Below are positions 1 to 7,693 of a stretch of 64,000 nucleotides of DNA, in pieces. How positions within the stretch are numbered: the first letter of the stretch is position 1; each line of letters begins with the position of its first letter. Position numbers and translations under genes: made by a program. The stretch comes from Dyadobacter fermentans (GTDB taxonomy: Bacteria > Bacteroidota > Bacteroidia > Cytophagales > Spirosomataceae): contig NZ_JAHXBN010000022.1 in NCBI RefSeq assembly GCF_019924045.1, positions 62,001 to 126,000 of the forward strand, given 5' to 3'. Under the pieces are notes generated by a model that did no database searches, was not told the DNA's origin, and worked only from the letters and a program-made list of their open reading frames with translations.

Positions 1-108
1 ACCGGTGAACTTACCTGGAACTTGTCACTACCTGCGGGAGAAAGCAAAGAGTTGAATTTGCGGTATTCTGTTAAATATCCTAAAAGCGGATATGTGACCG
101 GAGAATGA
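1..108 (+). CDS. C-terminal end of a DUF4139-like protein (partial)
   Basis: The first 35 codons are open in frame 1 and stop at 106-108. The peptide has the look of the last beta-strands of DUF4139 (MuiA-type mucoidy inhibitor) proteins: a Trp-x-Leu strand, a PAGESKEL segment and a closing YSVKYPK strand. Only the tail is present, so the family call rests on a short match from memory. The gene starts outside the window. Confidence 0.5.
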   Translation, partial: TGELTWNLSLPAGESKELNLRYSVKYPKSGYVTGE

Positions 109-144
109 GGTCCTACTTTTAAATAGTCGCTTACATTCTCCGGT
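97..144 (+). terminator. Inverted repeat after the DUF4139-like gene
   Basis: Arms of 11 bases (97-107 and 134-144) are perfectly complementary and enclose a 26-base loop; the left arm contains the stop codon. No strong U-tract follows, so it is a weak terminator candidate between convergent genes. Confidence 0.35.
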
Positions 145-176
145 ATTTCAACGGCACTGTTATTAGCCCGAATTAT

Positions 177-1781
177 CTAGGACAAAATGAGTTCCTTCTC
201 CACCTCAATCTCCCGCAGAAAATGTGCATCATGCGATACTACTAGCAATGTCCCGCGATATTCGTTAATCGCCGCGGTGAGTATGCCGATGTTCTGAATG
301 TCGAGGTTGTTGGTCGGTTCGTCGAGGATGATCATATCCGGTGCTTGCGTGGAAATGGCCAAGGAACAAAGCATGAGCCGCATTTTTTCACCGCCGCTGA
401 GGTTGGCGCACGGTTTATCCCAATATTCCCGCGTAAACAAAAAGCGGTTGAGACGGATCTTGATGTCGTGCTCCTGCAAAGCCCCCGAATTGAATTGCTG
501 TGCCTGCTCGTAAACAGTCAATGCATTGTTGATCAGCGAGTAATCCTGATCGATATAAATCGATTTGAAATCCGCTCGTTCCAGTATGGCCGGCGTTTCA
601 GGACCTGTTACAGGTTGAAGTTCGCCCAGGATCATCCGTATCAATGTCGTTTTGCCGGATCCGTTAGCACCCTTAATGGCAAGGCGCTCGCCGCTGGTGA
701 TCTGGAAATCGAGGTTATCGGGCCAGAGGGGCCGGTCATCGTAAGTGAAATTGACTTGTTTCGCATTGATCAGAATTTTGCCCCTGTGCAGTGAAGAATT
801 GTCAAAATCGAGCTTCATTTTATCGATCGCAGGCAGTTCGCTCCGTAAATGGCTGAGCTCCTGGGCTATTCCGCCTACTTTTTCGGCGTGAATGCCTTTC
901 ATCCGCGCAGTGCTCCGCTCCGCGCTGTTACGAAATGCGTTCTGAACGATCGTGGGCAGCCCGGCCTTCTCTTGTTTCTTCTTTCCGCGCGCATCCAGTT
1001 TCTGCTGCCGCTCCATTGCCTCCCTTTCAACCTCTTTAGCCTTGCGAAGTGCCTTTTCTTTCGCTTTTACATCGAGATTCAACGCCTCGTTTTCGATGGC
1101 TTTTTGCGCTGTATAGAAGTCGTAATTGCCGCCGTACGCGGTAATGCCCCTTTTGCTGAGCTCGCAGACGGTATCAAGTAAGTTCAGTAGCGTTCTGTCA
1201 TGGCTCACTGCGACGAGCGTATTGCCTGTCGAGCGGATATAGTCGTATAAAAGTGCCCGGCCAGCGGTATCGAGGTGGTTGCTGGGCTCATCGAGCAGCA
1301 CAATATCGGGCTCGTGAATCATGATTCCCGCCAGGAAAACCTTCGTTTTTTGCCCTCCACTTAACTCGGCCATAGGCTGGGAAAGGGAGATTCCGTGAAG
1401 TTGCCAGTGCGCGAAAGCCTCCTGGCAGCGCTCTTCGATGCCCCAGTCATCATCGAGTAATTCAAGGTTGATGTCTGTCAAATGCCCTTCCAGGATTTCC
1501 CGGAGCGCCAGTAATTTATCGTGAATGCCCAACGCTTCCGCAATCGTCAAAGCATTATACTGGCCAAACAACTGGGGAACGAAATAGGGTTTTGAATCCG
1601 CCCCTGCCGTTCCGGACGTGGGCTTTAACCTTCCCCCCAAAATGCCGAGCAAAGTAGATTTCCCCGCGCCGTTGTTGCCTATGAGCGCGATTTTATCCTG
1701 TTTATTTACAGTAAGATTTATATCGGAAAACAGCACGTCCCGGTTGGGGTGTGCATACGTAACACCTTGCAAAAAAAGCAT
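177..1781 (-). CDS. ABC-F family ATPase (ribosome-associated, two ABC domains)
   Basis: Soluble protein of about 534 residues with two ABC ATPase domains in tandem and no membrane segments, the architecture of the ABC-F family, which binds the ribosome and can rescue or protect it from antibiotics. First domain: Walker A GNNGAGKST near residue 35, signature LSGGQ, Walker B LLDEPSNHLD. A charged Lys/Arg/Glu-rich linker (arm region) follows, then the second domain with GANGSGKTT, LSGGEK and ILDEPTNNLD. The start at 1781 (MLFLQGVTYA) is preferred to the upstream in-frame codons because the family begins exactly at this beta-strand. A promoter-like TACCTTTGC lies about 115 bases upstream. Which subgroup (housekeeping or resistance) cannot be told from sequence alone. 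Confidence 0.9.
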   Translation of the reverse strand: MLFLQGVTYAHPNRDVLFSDINLTVNKQDKIALIGNNGAGKSTLLGILGGRLKPTSGTAGADSKPYFVPQLFGQYNALTIAEALGIHDKLLALREILEGHLTDINLELLDDDWGIEERCQEAFAHWQLHGISLSQPMAELSGGQKTKVFLAGIMIHEPDIVLLDEPSNHLDTAGRALLYDYIRSTGNTLVAVSHDRTLLNLLDTVCELSKRGITAYGGNYDFYTAQKAIENEALNLDVKAKEKALRKAKEVEREAMERQQKLDARGKKKQEKAGLPTIVQNAFRNSAERSTARMKGIHAEKVGGIAQELSHLRSELPAIDKMKLDFDNSSLHRGKILINAKQVNFTYDDRPLWPDNLDFQITSGERLAIKGANGSGKTTLIRMILGELQPVTGPETPAILERADFKSIYIDQDYSLINNALTVYEQAQQFNSGALQEHDIKIRLNRFLFTREYWDKPCANLSGGEKMRLMLCSLAISTQAPDMIILDEPTNNLDIQNIGILTAAINEYRGTLLVVSHDAHFLREIEVEKELILS

Positions 1782-1894
1782 AGAAAATTTCTTTTGAGAA
1801 TGAATAATAGCAGCCGCCATCACGGCCGCGTGCATTTATTTTCCTGAAAGAAATGATCTCCTACACCTGGTGTTTCCGGTTGGTGAATAATGAT

Positions 1895-1903
1895 GCAAAG
1901 GTA
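1895..1903 (-). promoter_or_regulatory. -7 box of the ABC-F gene
   Basis: On the minus strand the bases read TACCTTTGC, matching the Bacteroidota -7 consensus TAnnTTTG. The -33 element is not clear. Confidence 0.45.
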
Positions 1904-1959
1904 AGAATAAATCCCGAAAGTGTATTAGGTTAACAATCGGTGACTCTATTGCGGCCATT

Positions 1960-2460
1960 TTAGTCAAACAAGCTGGTTTGGCGATATGGCGCTTCCAGTT
2001 CTAGCAATAGCGCTTTGTTTTCGAGCCCACCGCCAAAACCGACGAGCTTGCCGTTTGCGCCAATAACCCGGTGACATGGTGCTATAATGGGAATGGGGTT
2101 CTTGTTGGCCGCACCACCTACGGCCCTAACCGAATCGGGATTACCGATCAGCCGTGCGATATCACCGTACGTTCGCGTTTCGCCGAAAGGAATCGTCAGC
2201 AATGCTTCCCAGACCTGTATTTGAAAATCGCTGCCCACGAAGTCGAGTTGCAGGGAGAAGGTTTTGCGCTTTTTGGCAAAATACTCGTTCAGTTGCTTTT
2301 CTGCTTCGACGAGCAGGGGATGGTCCGGATCTTCAACGCCGCTGTCGATGCTTGATTTTCGCGGGTCATAGTTCCAAAGCACTGCTCTCAATCCTTTCTC
2401 GCTGGCAATGAGAGTAAGTGTGCCTGTCGGCGATGCCATTCTTTTGAAGAAGCTACCCAT
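1960..2460 (-). CDS. ogt: Methylated-DNA-[protein]-cysteine S-methyltransferase
   Basis: 166-residue O6-alkylguanine-DNA alkyltransferase that transfers the alkyl group from damaged guanine to its own cysteine. The acceptor motif PCHRV with the preceding PIIA segment is visible near residue 127, and the DNA-binding part contains the GETRTYGDIARLIGNP helix-turn-helix with the RAVGGA arginine finger region. Length is normal for the Ogt class (no Ada N-terminal domain). The first Met is kept because the family often starts with a K-x-x-x-M-x-SP segment like the one seen here. It stands alone between convergent or unrelated genes. Confidence 0.92.
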   Translation of the reverse strand: MGSFFKRMASPTGTLTLIASEKGLRAVLWNYDPRKSSIDSGVEDPDHPLLVEAEKQLNEYFAKKRKTFSLQLDFVGSDFQIQVWEALLTIPFGETRTYGDIARLIGNPDSVRAVGGAANKNPIPIIAPCHRVIGANGKLVGFGGGLENKALLLELEAPYRQTSLFD

Positions 2461-2547
2461 GTTTGCTGCATTTGTCCTTATGCAACAAAAAACCGGATTT
2501 TATTGGTTCGAATCGGTAGCGTATGTAGTTGTGAAATCCGAATTCCG

Positions 2548-2877
2548 TCAGTAATCCGGATTTTTAAATCGCTTTTTCAATGTAGTAATTGAAATCCACA
2601 AAACCGCCGCGCCCCCATAGCCCGTATAGAATTTGTCCATCTCCATCACGGCCTCAGGTTTACACAAGTCCATAAACACATGAAGGACCAGTTTAAAACC
2701 ACTCGTAAAGGATACAATCTGAAACACGGTACTGATCAGGTCGGGTAGGTTGGTTTGAATAAAACGGTTTTGAAACCAAAATGTAAAGAGATAAGCAATG
2801 CTTCCCAAGCCGGCCAATACAAAGATGATTCTGGGAGCGAGAACATCCCTGATAACTGAATTCAGTACCTCAACCAA
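2548..2877 (-). CDS. Small membrane protein downstream of a glycine-rich peptide (possible immunity protein)
   Basis: No family recognised. About 109 residues if translation starts at the TTG at 2877, right after the stop of the upstream small gene (2885); an ATG at 2997 in the same frame would instead overlap that gene by 113 bases. Three hydrophobic segments are visible (IIFVLAGLGSIAYLFTF, a segment around LISTVFQIVSF, and GGAAVLWISITTL), with a basic tail KKRFKNPDY. The close or overlapping arrangement behind a 70-residue glycine-rich hydrophobic peptide is like a bacteriocin and its immunity gene, but this is inference from layout only. Start codon uncertain. Confidence 0.5.
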   Translation of the reverse strand: MVEVLNSVIRDVLAPRIIFVLAGLGSIAYLFTFWFQNRFIQTNLPDLISTVFQIVSFTSGFKLVLHVFMDLCKPEAVMEMDKFYTGYGGAAVLWISITTLKKRFKNPDY

Positions 2878-2884
2878 TTCAAAA

Positions 2885-3097
2885 TCAGTTCCTGGTGATG
2901 GATGCTTTGCTGTTTTTGTACCCGGAGCAGAGGGCGATGAAAACCCCAAACACGCCGCCAACCAATGCGCCGGAAATGTTGGCAATGCTGCCGCCAACTA
3001 CGGCGGCGCCCATGGAAGTGGAGATAAGTGAAGGAACCAGGGAGCTCCATTGAGCTCCGCTGCATTGTTTTTTAGTCGTTGTGATGGAGGATTGCAT
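2885..3097 (-). CDS. Glycine-rich hydrophobic small peptide (bacteriocin-like?)
   Basis: 70 residues. After a polar N-terminus (with a Cys near residue 12) comes one long small-residue membrane segment rich in Gly, Ala, Ser and Val with repeated GxxxG-type spacing (MGAAVVGG, GALVGGVFG) and then a short basic tail. No double-glycine leader of the classical type is placed near the N-terminus. The gene is supported by an excellent promoter (TTTG-N19-TATTTTTG at 3144-3174) whose start would give a leader of about 40 bases. The composition is like class II bacteriocin peptides or glycine-zipper proteins; function not established. Confidence 0.55.
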   Translation of the reverse strand: MQSSITTTKKQCSGAQWSSLVPSLISTSMGAAVVGGSIANISGALVGGVFGVFIALCSGYKNSKASITRN

Positions 3098-3143
3098 AAG
3101 TAGTGTGCTTTTAGATGACTGATAATTTATCTGGTACTTATTA

Positions 3144-3174
3144 CAAAAATAGGAGGTTCAGTTGTGGATGCAAA
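3144..3174 (-). promoter_or_regulatory. Promoter of the glycine-rich peptide gene
   Basis: Minus strand reads TTTG (3174-3171), 19 bases, then TATTTTTG (3151-3144). Both boxes and the spacing fit the Bacteroidota primary sigma promoter. Transcription would begin near 3137. Confidence 0.65.
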
Positions 3175-3253
3175 GCCATGTAACCCCTCAATTTTTGGCG
3201 ATTATTGTAGTATTTGTTGGTAAGCAAACGGGATAGCAGTTACCAACCGGCAC

Positions 3254-3301
3254 AAAAAAAGAGCGATTGATAACTGGCTAAAAATCAGTCATCAACCACT
3301 C
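3254..3301 (-). terminator. Terminator of the OsmC gene
   Basis: On the minus strand a stem of about 16 bases (3301-3286 with 3276-3261; arms carry GTTGATGACTG and CAGTTATCAATC) is followed by seven U residues. It lies directly after the stop of the OsmC gene. Confidence 0.8.
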
Positions 3302-3318
3302 CTCAATAAGCAGTCTGC

Positions 3319-3729
3319 TTAAAGCAGCGTTGCATTCAGCACGATTTCGAAGCTGAATGCCTGGCTTACCGGACACGTCTCTTCTGCGCCTTTGGCAATA
3401 ACCTGGAATTCTTCTTCTGAAATGCCCGGCACCCTGGCTTGCAGCGTGAGCTCGGATTTGGTGATTTTGCCATTGTCCAGCGTAACAACCGACTGCGTTT
3501 CCAGCGACTCGACGGTGTAGCCGGCCTGTGTGAGGTCAAGGTCGAGTTTCATCGTGAAACATCCCGCGTGGGCAGCAGCCAGGAGCTCTTCCGGGTTGGT
3601 GCCGATACCGTCGGCAAAGCGGCTGTTGAACGAGTATTGTGTTTTGTTGAGTACGGTACTGCCCGTTGTGATATGTCCGGCGCCTGTTTTGATATCACCA
3701 TTCCATACGGCTGTTGCTTTGCGTTTCAT
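3319..3729 (-). CDS. OsmC family peroxiredoxin
   Basis: 136-residue OsmC-type thiol peroxidase, which reduces organic hydroperoxides in the cytoplasm. Both family cysteines are in place: AAHAGCFTM in the middle and EETCPVSQA near the C-terminus. The N-terminal beta-rich part (KATAVWNGDIKTGAG) and the NPEELLAAAHA turn are typical of OsmC rather than of Ohr. Start ATG is followed by the usual basic MKRKATAVW. The gene is upstream-adjacent to a TetR gene transcribed in the same direction, and both genes have the same operator-like palindrome in front, so peroxide or thiol stress control by that TetR is likely. Confidence 0.9.
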   Translation of the reverse strand: MKRKATAVWNGDIKTGAGHITTGSTVLNKTQYSFNSRFADGIGTNPEELLAAAHAGCFTMKLDLDLTQAGYTVESLETQSVVTLDNGKITKSELTLQARVPGISEEEFQVIAKGAEETCPVSQAFSFEIVLNATLL

Positions 3730-3770
3730 GATCTTTTAGAATTTAAATTGAAAATGGTTTAAAATGAACT

Positions 3771-3784
3771 GTACTATTTGGTAC
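3771..3784. promoter_or_regulatory. TetR operator in front of the OsmC gene
   Basis: GTACTATTTGGTAC is a 14-base imperfect palindrome followed by AAAAT. It aligns with TTACTAATTAGTAC plus AAAAT in front of the TetR gene. In both cases a minus-strand TTTG box abuts it, placing the site just downstream of the -33 box. Confidence 0.6.
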
Positions 3785-3801
3785 AAAATTGGATAAAGAA
3801 A

Positions 3802-4386
3802 TTAATTCAAAACTTTCAGGTTCATGCGGACCAGCTCAGCGAGTTTCCGCTGGTCGGATTCCATTCTGCGCGTCACGTTGATGCCATTCCAAAGGTTCAC
3901 CAGGTAAGTTCCGAGCGCGCCGGCGGGTTCCGGTGTATGAAGCAACCCCAGATCCTTGCCTCTCTGAACAGCTTCCGTGAATATTTCTTCCAGCAAGTGG
4001 AGGTACTTCGCGGCAATCATTTTCAGGCCGGCATCGTCGGCCGAAACTTGTATCAATGCATTACCGAAGTAGCAGCCTTTGTTACCAACCGGCGATTCGT
4101 TGCCGGTAAGCGACAGGAAGAAATCTTGGATAAACTGCACCGGGTCAGCACAAGTTGTGAGCGCGTCGCGGATGGCTTTGAAGTTCAGTTCAACGACCCG
4201 TTCCATCGACTTGCGGAACAGTTCTTCCTTGCCGCCTTTGAATGCAAAATAAAAACTGCCTTTTCCGATTCCCATGGCATTGAGCAGGTCGTCGGCAGTG
4301 GCGTTGGCATATCCTTTCTCCCAAAAGACTTCCACCGCCTTGTCCAGGATCGCTGTTTCGTCATATATTTTAGGTCTGCCTGCCAT
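3802..4386 (-). CDS. TetR/AcrR family transcriptional regulator
   Basis: About 194 residues from the ATG at 4386 (MAGRPKIYDE); the longer reading from a TTG at 4410 would run into the -7 box and is rejected. The N-terminal helix-turn-helix is clear: ILDKAVEVFWEKGYANATADDLLNAMGI then KGSFYFAFKGGKEELF, the KGSxYxxFxxKEEL pattern of the family. The C-terminal ligand-binding helical part resembles the TetR_C subgroup found in AcuR/ComR-like repressors with the GCYFGN segment containing a Cys that could sense thiol stress. A palindrome sits between its own -33 and -7 boxes, which predicts autorepression, and a matching palindrome precedes the downstream OsmC gene. Confidence 0.88.
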   Translation of the reverse strand: MAGRPKIYDETAILDKAVEVFWEKGYANATADDLLNAMGIGKGSFYFAFKGGKEELFRKSMERVVELNFKAIRDALTTCADPVQFIQDFFLSLTGNESPVGNKGCYFGNALIQVSADDAGLKMIAAKYLHLLEEIFTEAVQRGKDLGLLHTPEPAGALGTYLVNLWNGINVTRRMESDQRKLAELVRMNLKVLN

Positions 4387-4407
4387 TGTTTGCTTCGTTT
4401 GATAGGA

Positions 4408-4439
4408 CAAAGATATAATACTTTACTAATTAGTACAAA
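4408..4439 (-). promoter_or_regulatory. tetR promoter with embedded operator
   Basis: Minus strand reads TTTG (4439-4436), 20 bases, then TATCTTTG (4415-4408). The perfect 12-base palindrome TACTAATTAGTA (4424-4435) fills the spacer, the position expected for a repressor site. Confidence 0.65.
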
Positions 4440-4631
4440 ATAAAAACGGAAATATTTTTCGGAGGACGTTTTGGCTGGTTGATGGTGGACGAGGAAGGCA
4501 GGGAGGAAAGGAGGATGGAGGAATGGGAGGATGGGGTGAAAGCGTGTTGGGTGCTACCGATTTGGTATCTCAACCATCGGACATTAGCTTTGCGAAGCAT
4601 TTATTCATCATTAAAAATTGCTTATCCTTCT

Positions 4632-5024
4632 TTGAAATCATCCGGCAAACAATGGATTACCCTCGGCTTCGCGCTTCTGATGCTTGTCAAAGCGTGGGTT
4701 ATTCCTTTGGTATACCTGGATTATGAATTGCGGAAGGAATATATCATCGCAAACCTCTGTGTTAACCGCGAGAACCCGATCGCAGTCTGTGAGGGTAAAT
4801 GTTACCTTGCCGAGAAGATTGTCGAAGCGAAAAAGCAGGATGAGCGCCGGGTGGAGCAAACTTTCATGGCTAACCTGTTATTTCAGGCGATGGATACCGG
4901 TAAGCCATTCATTTTCAAATCTCCGGAAAATTTTGAAGGGCGATTGATGGTAACATTTGACTACATCTCTCCATTTCTCTCCCGCACGGTAACTGCGGAC
5001 ATTTTTCATCCCCCATTGGCTTAG
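4632..5024 (+). CDS. Small CxGKC membrane-anchored protein next to SCO
   Basis: About 130 residues from a TTG at 4632 (then KSSGKQWITLG); the ATG at 4680 would cut the N-terminal membrane segment, and the longer in-frame reading from 4479 runs through a purine-rich tract and is unlikely. One N-terminal hydrophobic helix is followed by LRKEYIIANLCVNRENP and CEGKCYLAEKI; the N-L-C-V-N-R and C-x-G-K-C-Y/F-L motifs are typical of a Bacteroidota family of small proteins that often stands beside SCO/copper genes. The cysteines suggest metal or redox chemistry in the periplasm (inference). It is followed 79 bases later by the SCO lipoprotein gene. Confidence 0.65.
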   Translation: MKSSGKQWITLGFALLMLVKAWVIPLVYLDYELRKEYIIANLCVNRENPIAVCEGKCYLAEKIVEAKKQDERRVEQTFMANLLFQAMDTGKPFIFKSPENFEGRLMVTFDYISPFLSRTVTADIFHPPLA

Positions 5025-5103
5025 GCAGCCACTTTTTTGAGTTTTCGAGCGGCGCGGCCCAAAGCAGCGTCCATCATTTCCATTTCGTTATACCAAACTT
5101 ACT

Positions 5104-5745
5104 ATGCGCCTGCATACCCGAAAAATCATCGTCGGTTTGCTGGCAGCGGCTATGCTGACTGCCTGCGAAGACCGCAAACTCCCTTATCTGGGGGAGCCTC
5201 ATACCGTCATTAAAACGGTTGAAGGAAAAGCCGTCGAAGAAACGGATTACCCGTCGATTCCTGCATTTTCATTCACCAATCAGGACAACAAAGCCGTTTC
5301 CGAACAGGATTTCAAAGACAAAATCTACGTCGCCGACTTCTTCTTTACGACCTGTCCAACCATTTGCCCGGTGATGAAAAAGAATATGCTCAAAGTGTAC
5401 GACGAGGTAAAGGATAACCCGAACGTCCGCATTCTGTCTCACACCATCGACCCGGAGCATGACACACCCGCGGTGCTGAAAGCTTACGCCAATGACCTGG
5501 GCGTGAACAGCATAACCTGGCAATTTGTGACCGGCGACCGGGGAAAGATCTACGATATCGGGCAGCGGCATTACCTCATTACCGCCGCCGAAGACGCCAA
5601 ATCCCCGGGTGGATTCCTGCATAGCGGGCATTTTGTGTTGCTGGACAAAGACCGTCACATCCGCGGCATGTACGACGGGACCACCGATGAAGGTACCTAC
5701 GAGCTTATCCGGGATATCCGAACGCTGCTCAAAGAATATGAATAG
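5104..5745 (+). CDS. SCO1/SenC family copper-chaperone lipoprotein
   Basis: 213 residues. A signal peptide with lipobox LTAC (Cys21) anchors the protein to a membrane facing the periplasm. The thioredoxin-like fold carries the SCO copper motif TTCPTICPVM with Cys84 and Cys88 and a distal His in FLHSGHF (173 or 176). SCO proteins deliver copper to or reduce the CuA site of cytochrome c oxidase. The region SHTIDPEHDTP is the usual conserved strand after the motif. The upstream small CxGKC protein is a probable partner. A strong terminator follows the stop codon by one base. Confidence 0.9.
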   Translation: MRLHTRKIIVGLLAAAMLTACEDRKLPYLGEPHTVIKTVEGKAVEETDYPSIPAFSFTNQDNKAVSEQDFKDKIYVADFFFTTCPTICPVMKKNMLKVYDEVKDNPNVRILSHTIDPEHDTPAVLKAYANDLGVNSITWQFVTGDRGKIYDIGQRHYLITAAEDAKSPGGFLHSGHFVLLDKDRHIRGMYDGTTDEGTYELIRDIRTLLKEYE

Positions 5746-5746
5746 T

Positions 5747-5782
5747 AAAATCGGCCTCCGGAGGAACCAGGAGGCCGATTTT
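5747..5782 (+). terminator. Rho-independent terminator after the SCO gene
   Basis: Arms of 13 bases (5747-5759 and 5770-5782), AAAATCGGCCTCC and its exact complement, with a 10-base loop; the stem ends in a U-run. Confidence 0.9.
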
Positions 5783-5834
5783 CATGTAGCTTTAAATGTA
5801 ATACAACATCTTTAGTCACTAACCTTAAACCATT

Positions 5835-6416
5835 ATGTCGAAGAAAATTCTGTTGCTGGCAGGGGATTATGTTGAAGATTATGAGGCTATGGTGCCTTAC
5901 CAGGCCTTGCTCTCTGTCGGGTTTGAAGTGGATACCCTCGCTCCCGATCGCCAAAAAGGCGACACTGTGCCTACCGCAGTGCACGACTTTGTAGGTGACC
6001 AGACTTACAAGGAAACACAAGGACATCGTTTTGCGATTACCGCCGATTTTGACGGTATCAATCCGGCTGACTACGACGGCCTCTACATCGCAGGCGGCCG
6101 AGCGCCCGAGTACACACGCCTCAACAAGCGCGTGTTGGAAATTACCCGCCATTTCTTTGAAGCCAACAAGCCGGTGGCCGCCATTTGCCACGGGATCCAG
6201 ATACTTACCGCCGCGAAAGTGCTGCAAGGCCGTACGCTGACGGCCTATGTAGCCGTCGGTCCTGATATCGAACTGGCCGGTGGAACCTGGAAGAATATCC
6301 CGGCAGATCAGGCGATTGTGGATGGCAACCTGGTTACTTCTCCCGCCTGGCCCGGTCACCCGGCCATTTTGAAGGAGTTTTACAAACTGCTCGGCGTGCA
6401 GATCAGCGGTGTTTAA
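5835..6416 (+). CDS. DJ-1/PfpI family protein
   Basis: 193-residue type 1 glutamine-amidotransferase-like protein. The N-terminal [23 protein letters not shown] with the acidic Glu of the active site, and the nucleophile elbow [10 protein letters not shown] with its Cys near residue 121, are the family hallmarks; they fit the PfpI/YhbO group (deglycase or intracellular protease, stress related). Length is normal. It lies between two perfect terminators and is therefore a single-gene unit. Confidence 0.88.
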   Translation: MSKKILLLAGDYVEDYEAMVPYQALLSVGFEVDTLAPDRQKGDTVPTAVHDFVGDQTYKETQGHRFAITADFDGINPADYDGLYIAGGRAPEYTRLNKRVLEITRHFFEANKPVAAICHGIQILTAAKVLQGRTLTAYVAVGPDIELAGGTWKNIPADQAIVDGNLVTSPAWPGHPAILKEFYKLLGVQISGV

Positions 6417-6433
6417 AAGGTGTTTTGAAGCCC

Positions 6434-6470
6434 AAAAAAGCCAGACTTGCAATGCAGGTCTGGCTTTTTT
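6434..6470 (+). terminator. Bidirectional terminator after the PfpI gene
   Basis: AAAAAAGCCAGAC-TTGCA pairs with TGCA-GGTCTGGCTTTTTT; A-run on one side and U-run on the other serve both this gene and the converging gene at 6490. Confidence 0.9.
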
Positions 6471-6489
6471 GATGCTGTATTAGTTGGGT

Positions 6490-7605
6490 TTAAAACTTGA
6501 AGGAAACACCTGCGTTGATGGAGTAGTCAGCAAATGCAGCGTCGCCGCGGGTGAAGACGCCGCTTTTGTCGGAATAAGCTTTGTCGGTCACGCTTTGAGT
6601 ACGGTTTCTGACGAATGCAACCGGTACCGTAGCGAAAAAGCTGAATTTTTCACCGGAATAGGTGATGCCGGGCTCTACGCTCCACACGTAACCGGGCCGG
6701 CGGAAGTCGCCGCTGCCGCCCACAAGGTCATGCACGGGAATACCTTCCAGGCGGGCGCCGGCTGCCACTGCCCAGCCTTTCAAAAACGGATTGAGTGAAT
6801 AGCTGAAACCTCCACGCGCCATGTATTGGTCGGGGACGCTCATAATAGCCTCGTTGGCAAGGCGTGGTGAAAGGGTTTCGCGGTAGGTGCGTACGCCATT
6901 CTGCTCGCGCGGGTTCACGAGGTAAAAGAAATTACCGTACACGCCGAAGTTGTGGAAGATGTTGTAAAATGTATTCAGCTCTACGGTCACGCCGGTCCCG
7001 CCATCGCCGAGCTGAATGGACTGGTCGACGGTACGCAGCTCTTTTGTACCGTTCGGGCCTACATTGTACCAGTAATCCTGGTAGTTGTAATCGCCGGTAG
7101 GCAGCTTGATACCCAAGCCAAGCTGGATATTGCCCCGATAGCTCTTTTTGGGATCAAAAAGCCAGCGGTAAGCGGCAATGCGCAGATCGCCGATACCAAA
7201 CGAATGCATGCTATGCCGCTCATTGAACTTGTTGGCACCATTCACCAGCCCGTGTTCGTACAGTGAAGAGCGTGCATTTGAAATGATCGGAAGGTCGACC
7301 ATCAATGACCAACGGTCGTTCAGAATGCGCATGATATTGATATCGACAGACGCCGTGTGGTTGATCACTTCGGTGTGCTGGACGAGCCGCTCCTTGTTTT
7401 CGGTTTTGCCTGAAAAATGGCGGAATGATTTGAAATAACGGGTGCTGGCACTCACTACCCACTGGCTGTGGTTACTGCTGTCGGCGTGCGAGATCATGCA
7501 CGCGTTACCCGTGCCGCGAATGGCGACACAGCCTTGGGAAAATGTATTTTGGGTGGCGCAAAGCGATATCAGCAATGCGAGTGACGATTGTAGTAGTTTT
7601 TTCAT
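6490..7605 (-). CDS. Outer-membrane beta-barrel/transporter-like protein
   Basis: 371 residues from the ATG at 7605 (MKKLLQSSLALLISLCATQ), which begins a clear signal peptide ending near TFSQ; the longer upstream reading is rejected. The mature part starts with GCVAIRGTGNACMI and is made of alternating beta-strands (for example RGNIQLGLGIKLPTGDYNY, a glycine-rich strand pair typical of MetA-pathway/phenol-degradation barrels) and ends in a C-terminal Phe (AGVSFKF), the signal of outer-membrane barrels. Substrate unknown. The next gene (7694-8257) is transcribed towards it and could be in the same operon. Cys residues near the mature N-terminus are unusual for a barrel. Confidence 0.7.
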   Translation of the reverse strand: MKKLLQSSLALLISLCATQNTFSQGCVAIRGTGNACMISHADSSNHSQWVVSASTRYFKSFRHFSGKTENKERLVQHTEVINHTASVDINIMRILNDRWSLMVDLPIISNARSSLYEHGLVNGANKFNERHSMHSFGIGDLRIAAYRWLFDPKKSYRGNIQLGLGIKLPTGDYNYQDYWYNVGPNGTKELRTVDQSIQLGDGGTGVTVELNTFYNIFHNFGVYGNFFYLVNPREQNGVRTYRETLSPRLANEAIMSVPDQYMARGGFSYSLNPFLKGWAVAAGARLEGIPVHDLVGGSGDFRRPGYVWSVEPGITYSGEKFSFFATVPVAFVRNRTQSVTDKAYSDKSGVFTRGDAAFADYSINAGVSFKF

Positions 7606-7693
7606 TACAAATTTGGTGAATGTTCCTGGGGTTGAGTACACGCCTCTTACACCTGCCGGATTTGCAGGGTTACGAGGCTTTTAAAAAAGATGC

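Noticed and set aside
2862..3065. Arg/His-rich frame over the glycine-rich peptide gene
   Set aside because: Composition is that of a shadow frame; the promoter and the glycine-rich frame explain the region better.
4479..4545. Purine-rich tract (GGAGG/GGATGG repeats) with an open frame into the CxGKC gene
   Set aside because: The frame is open only because of low-complexity composition; the family starts at the membrane helix. No clear role for the tract was found.
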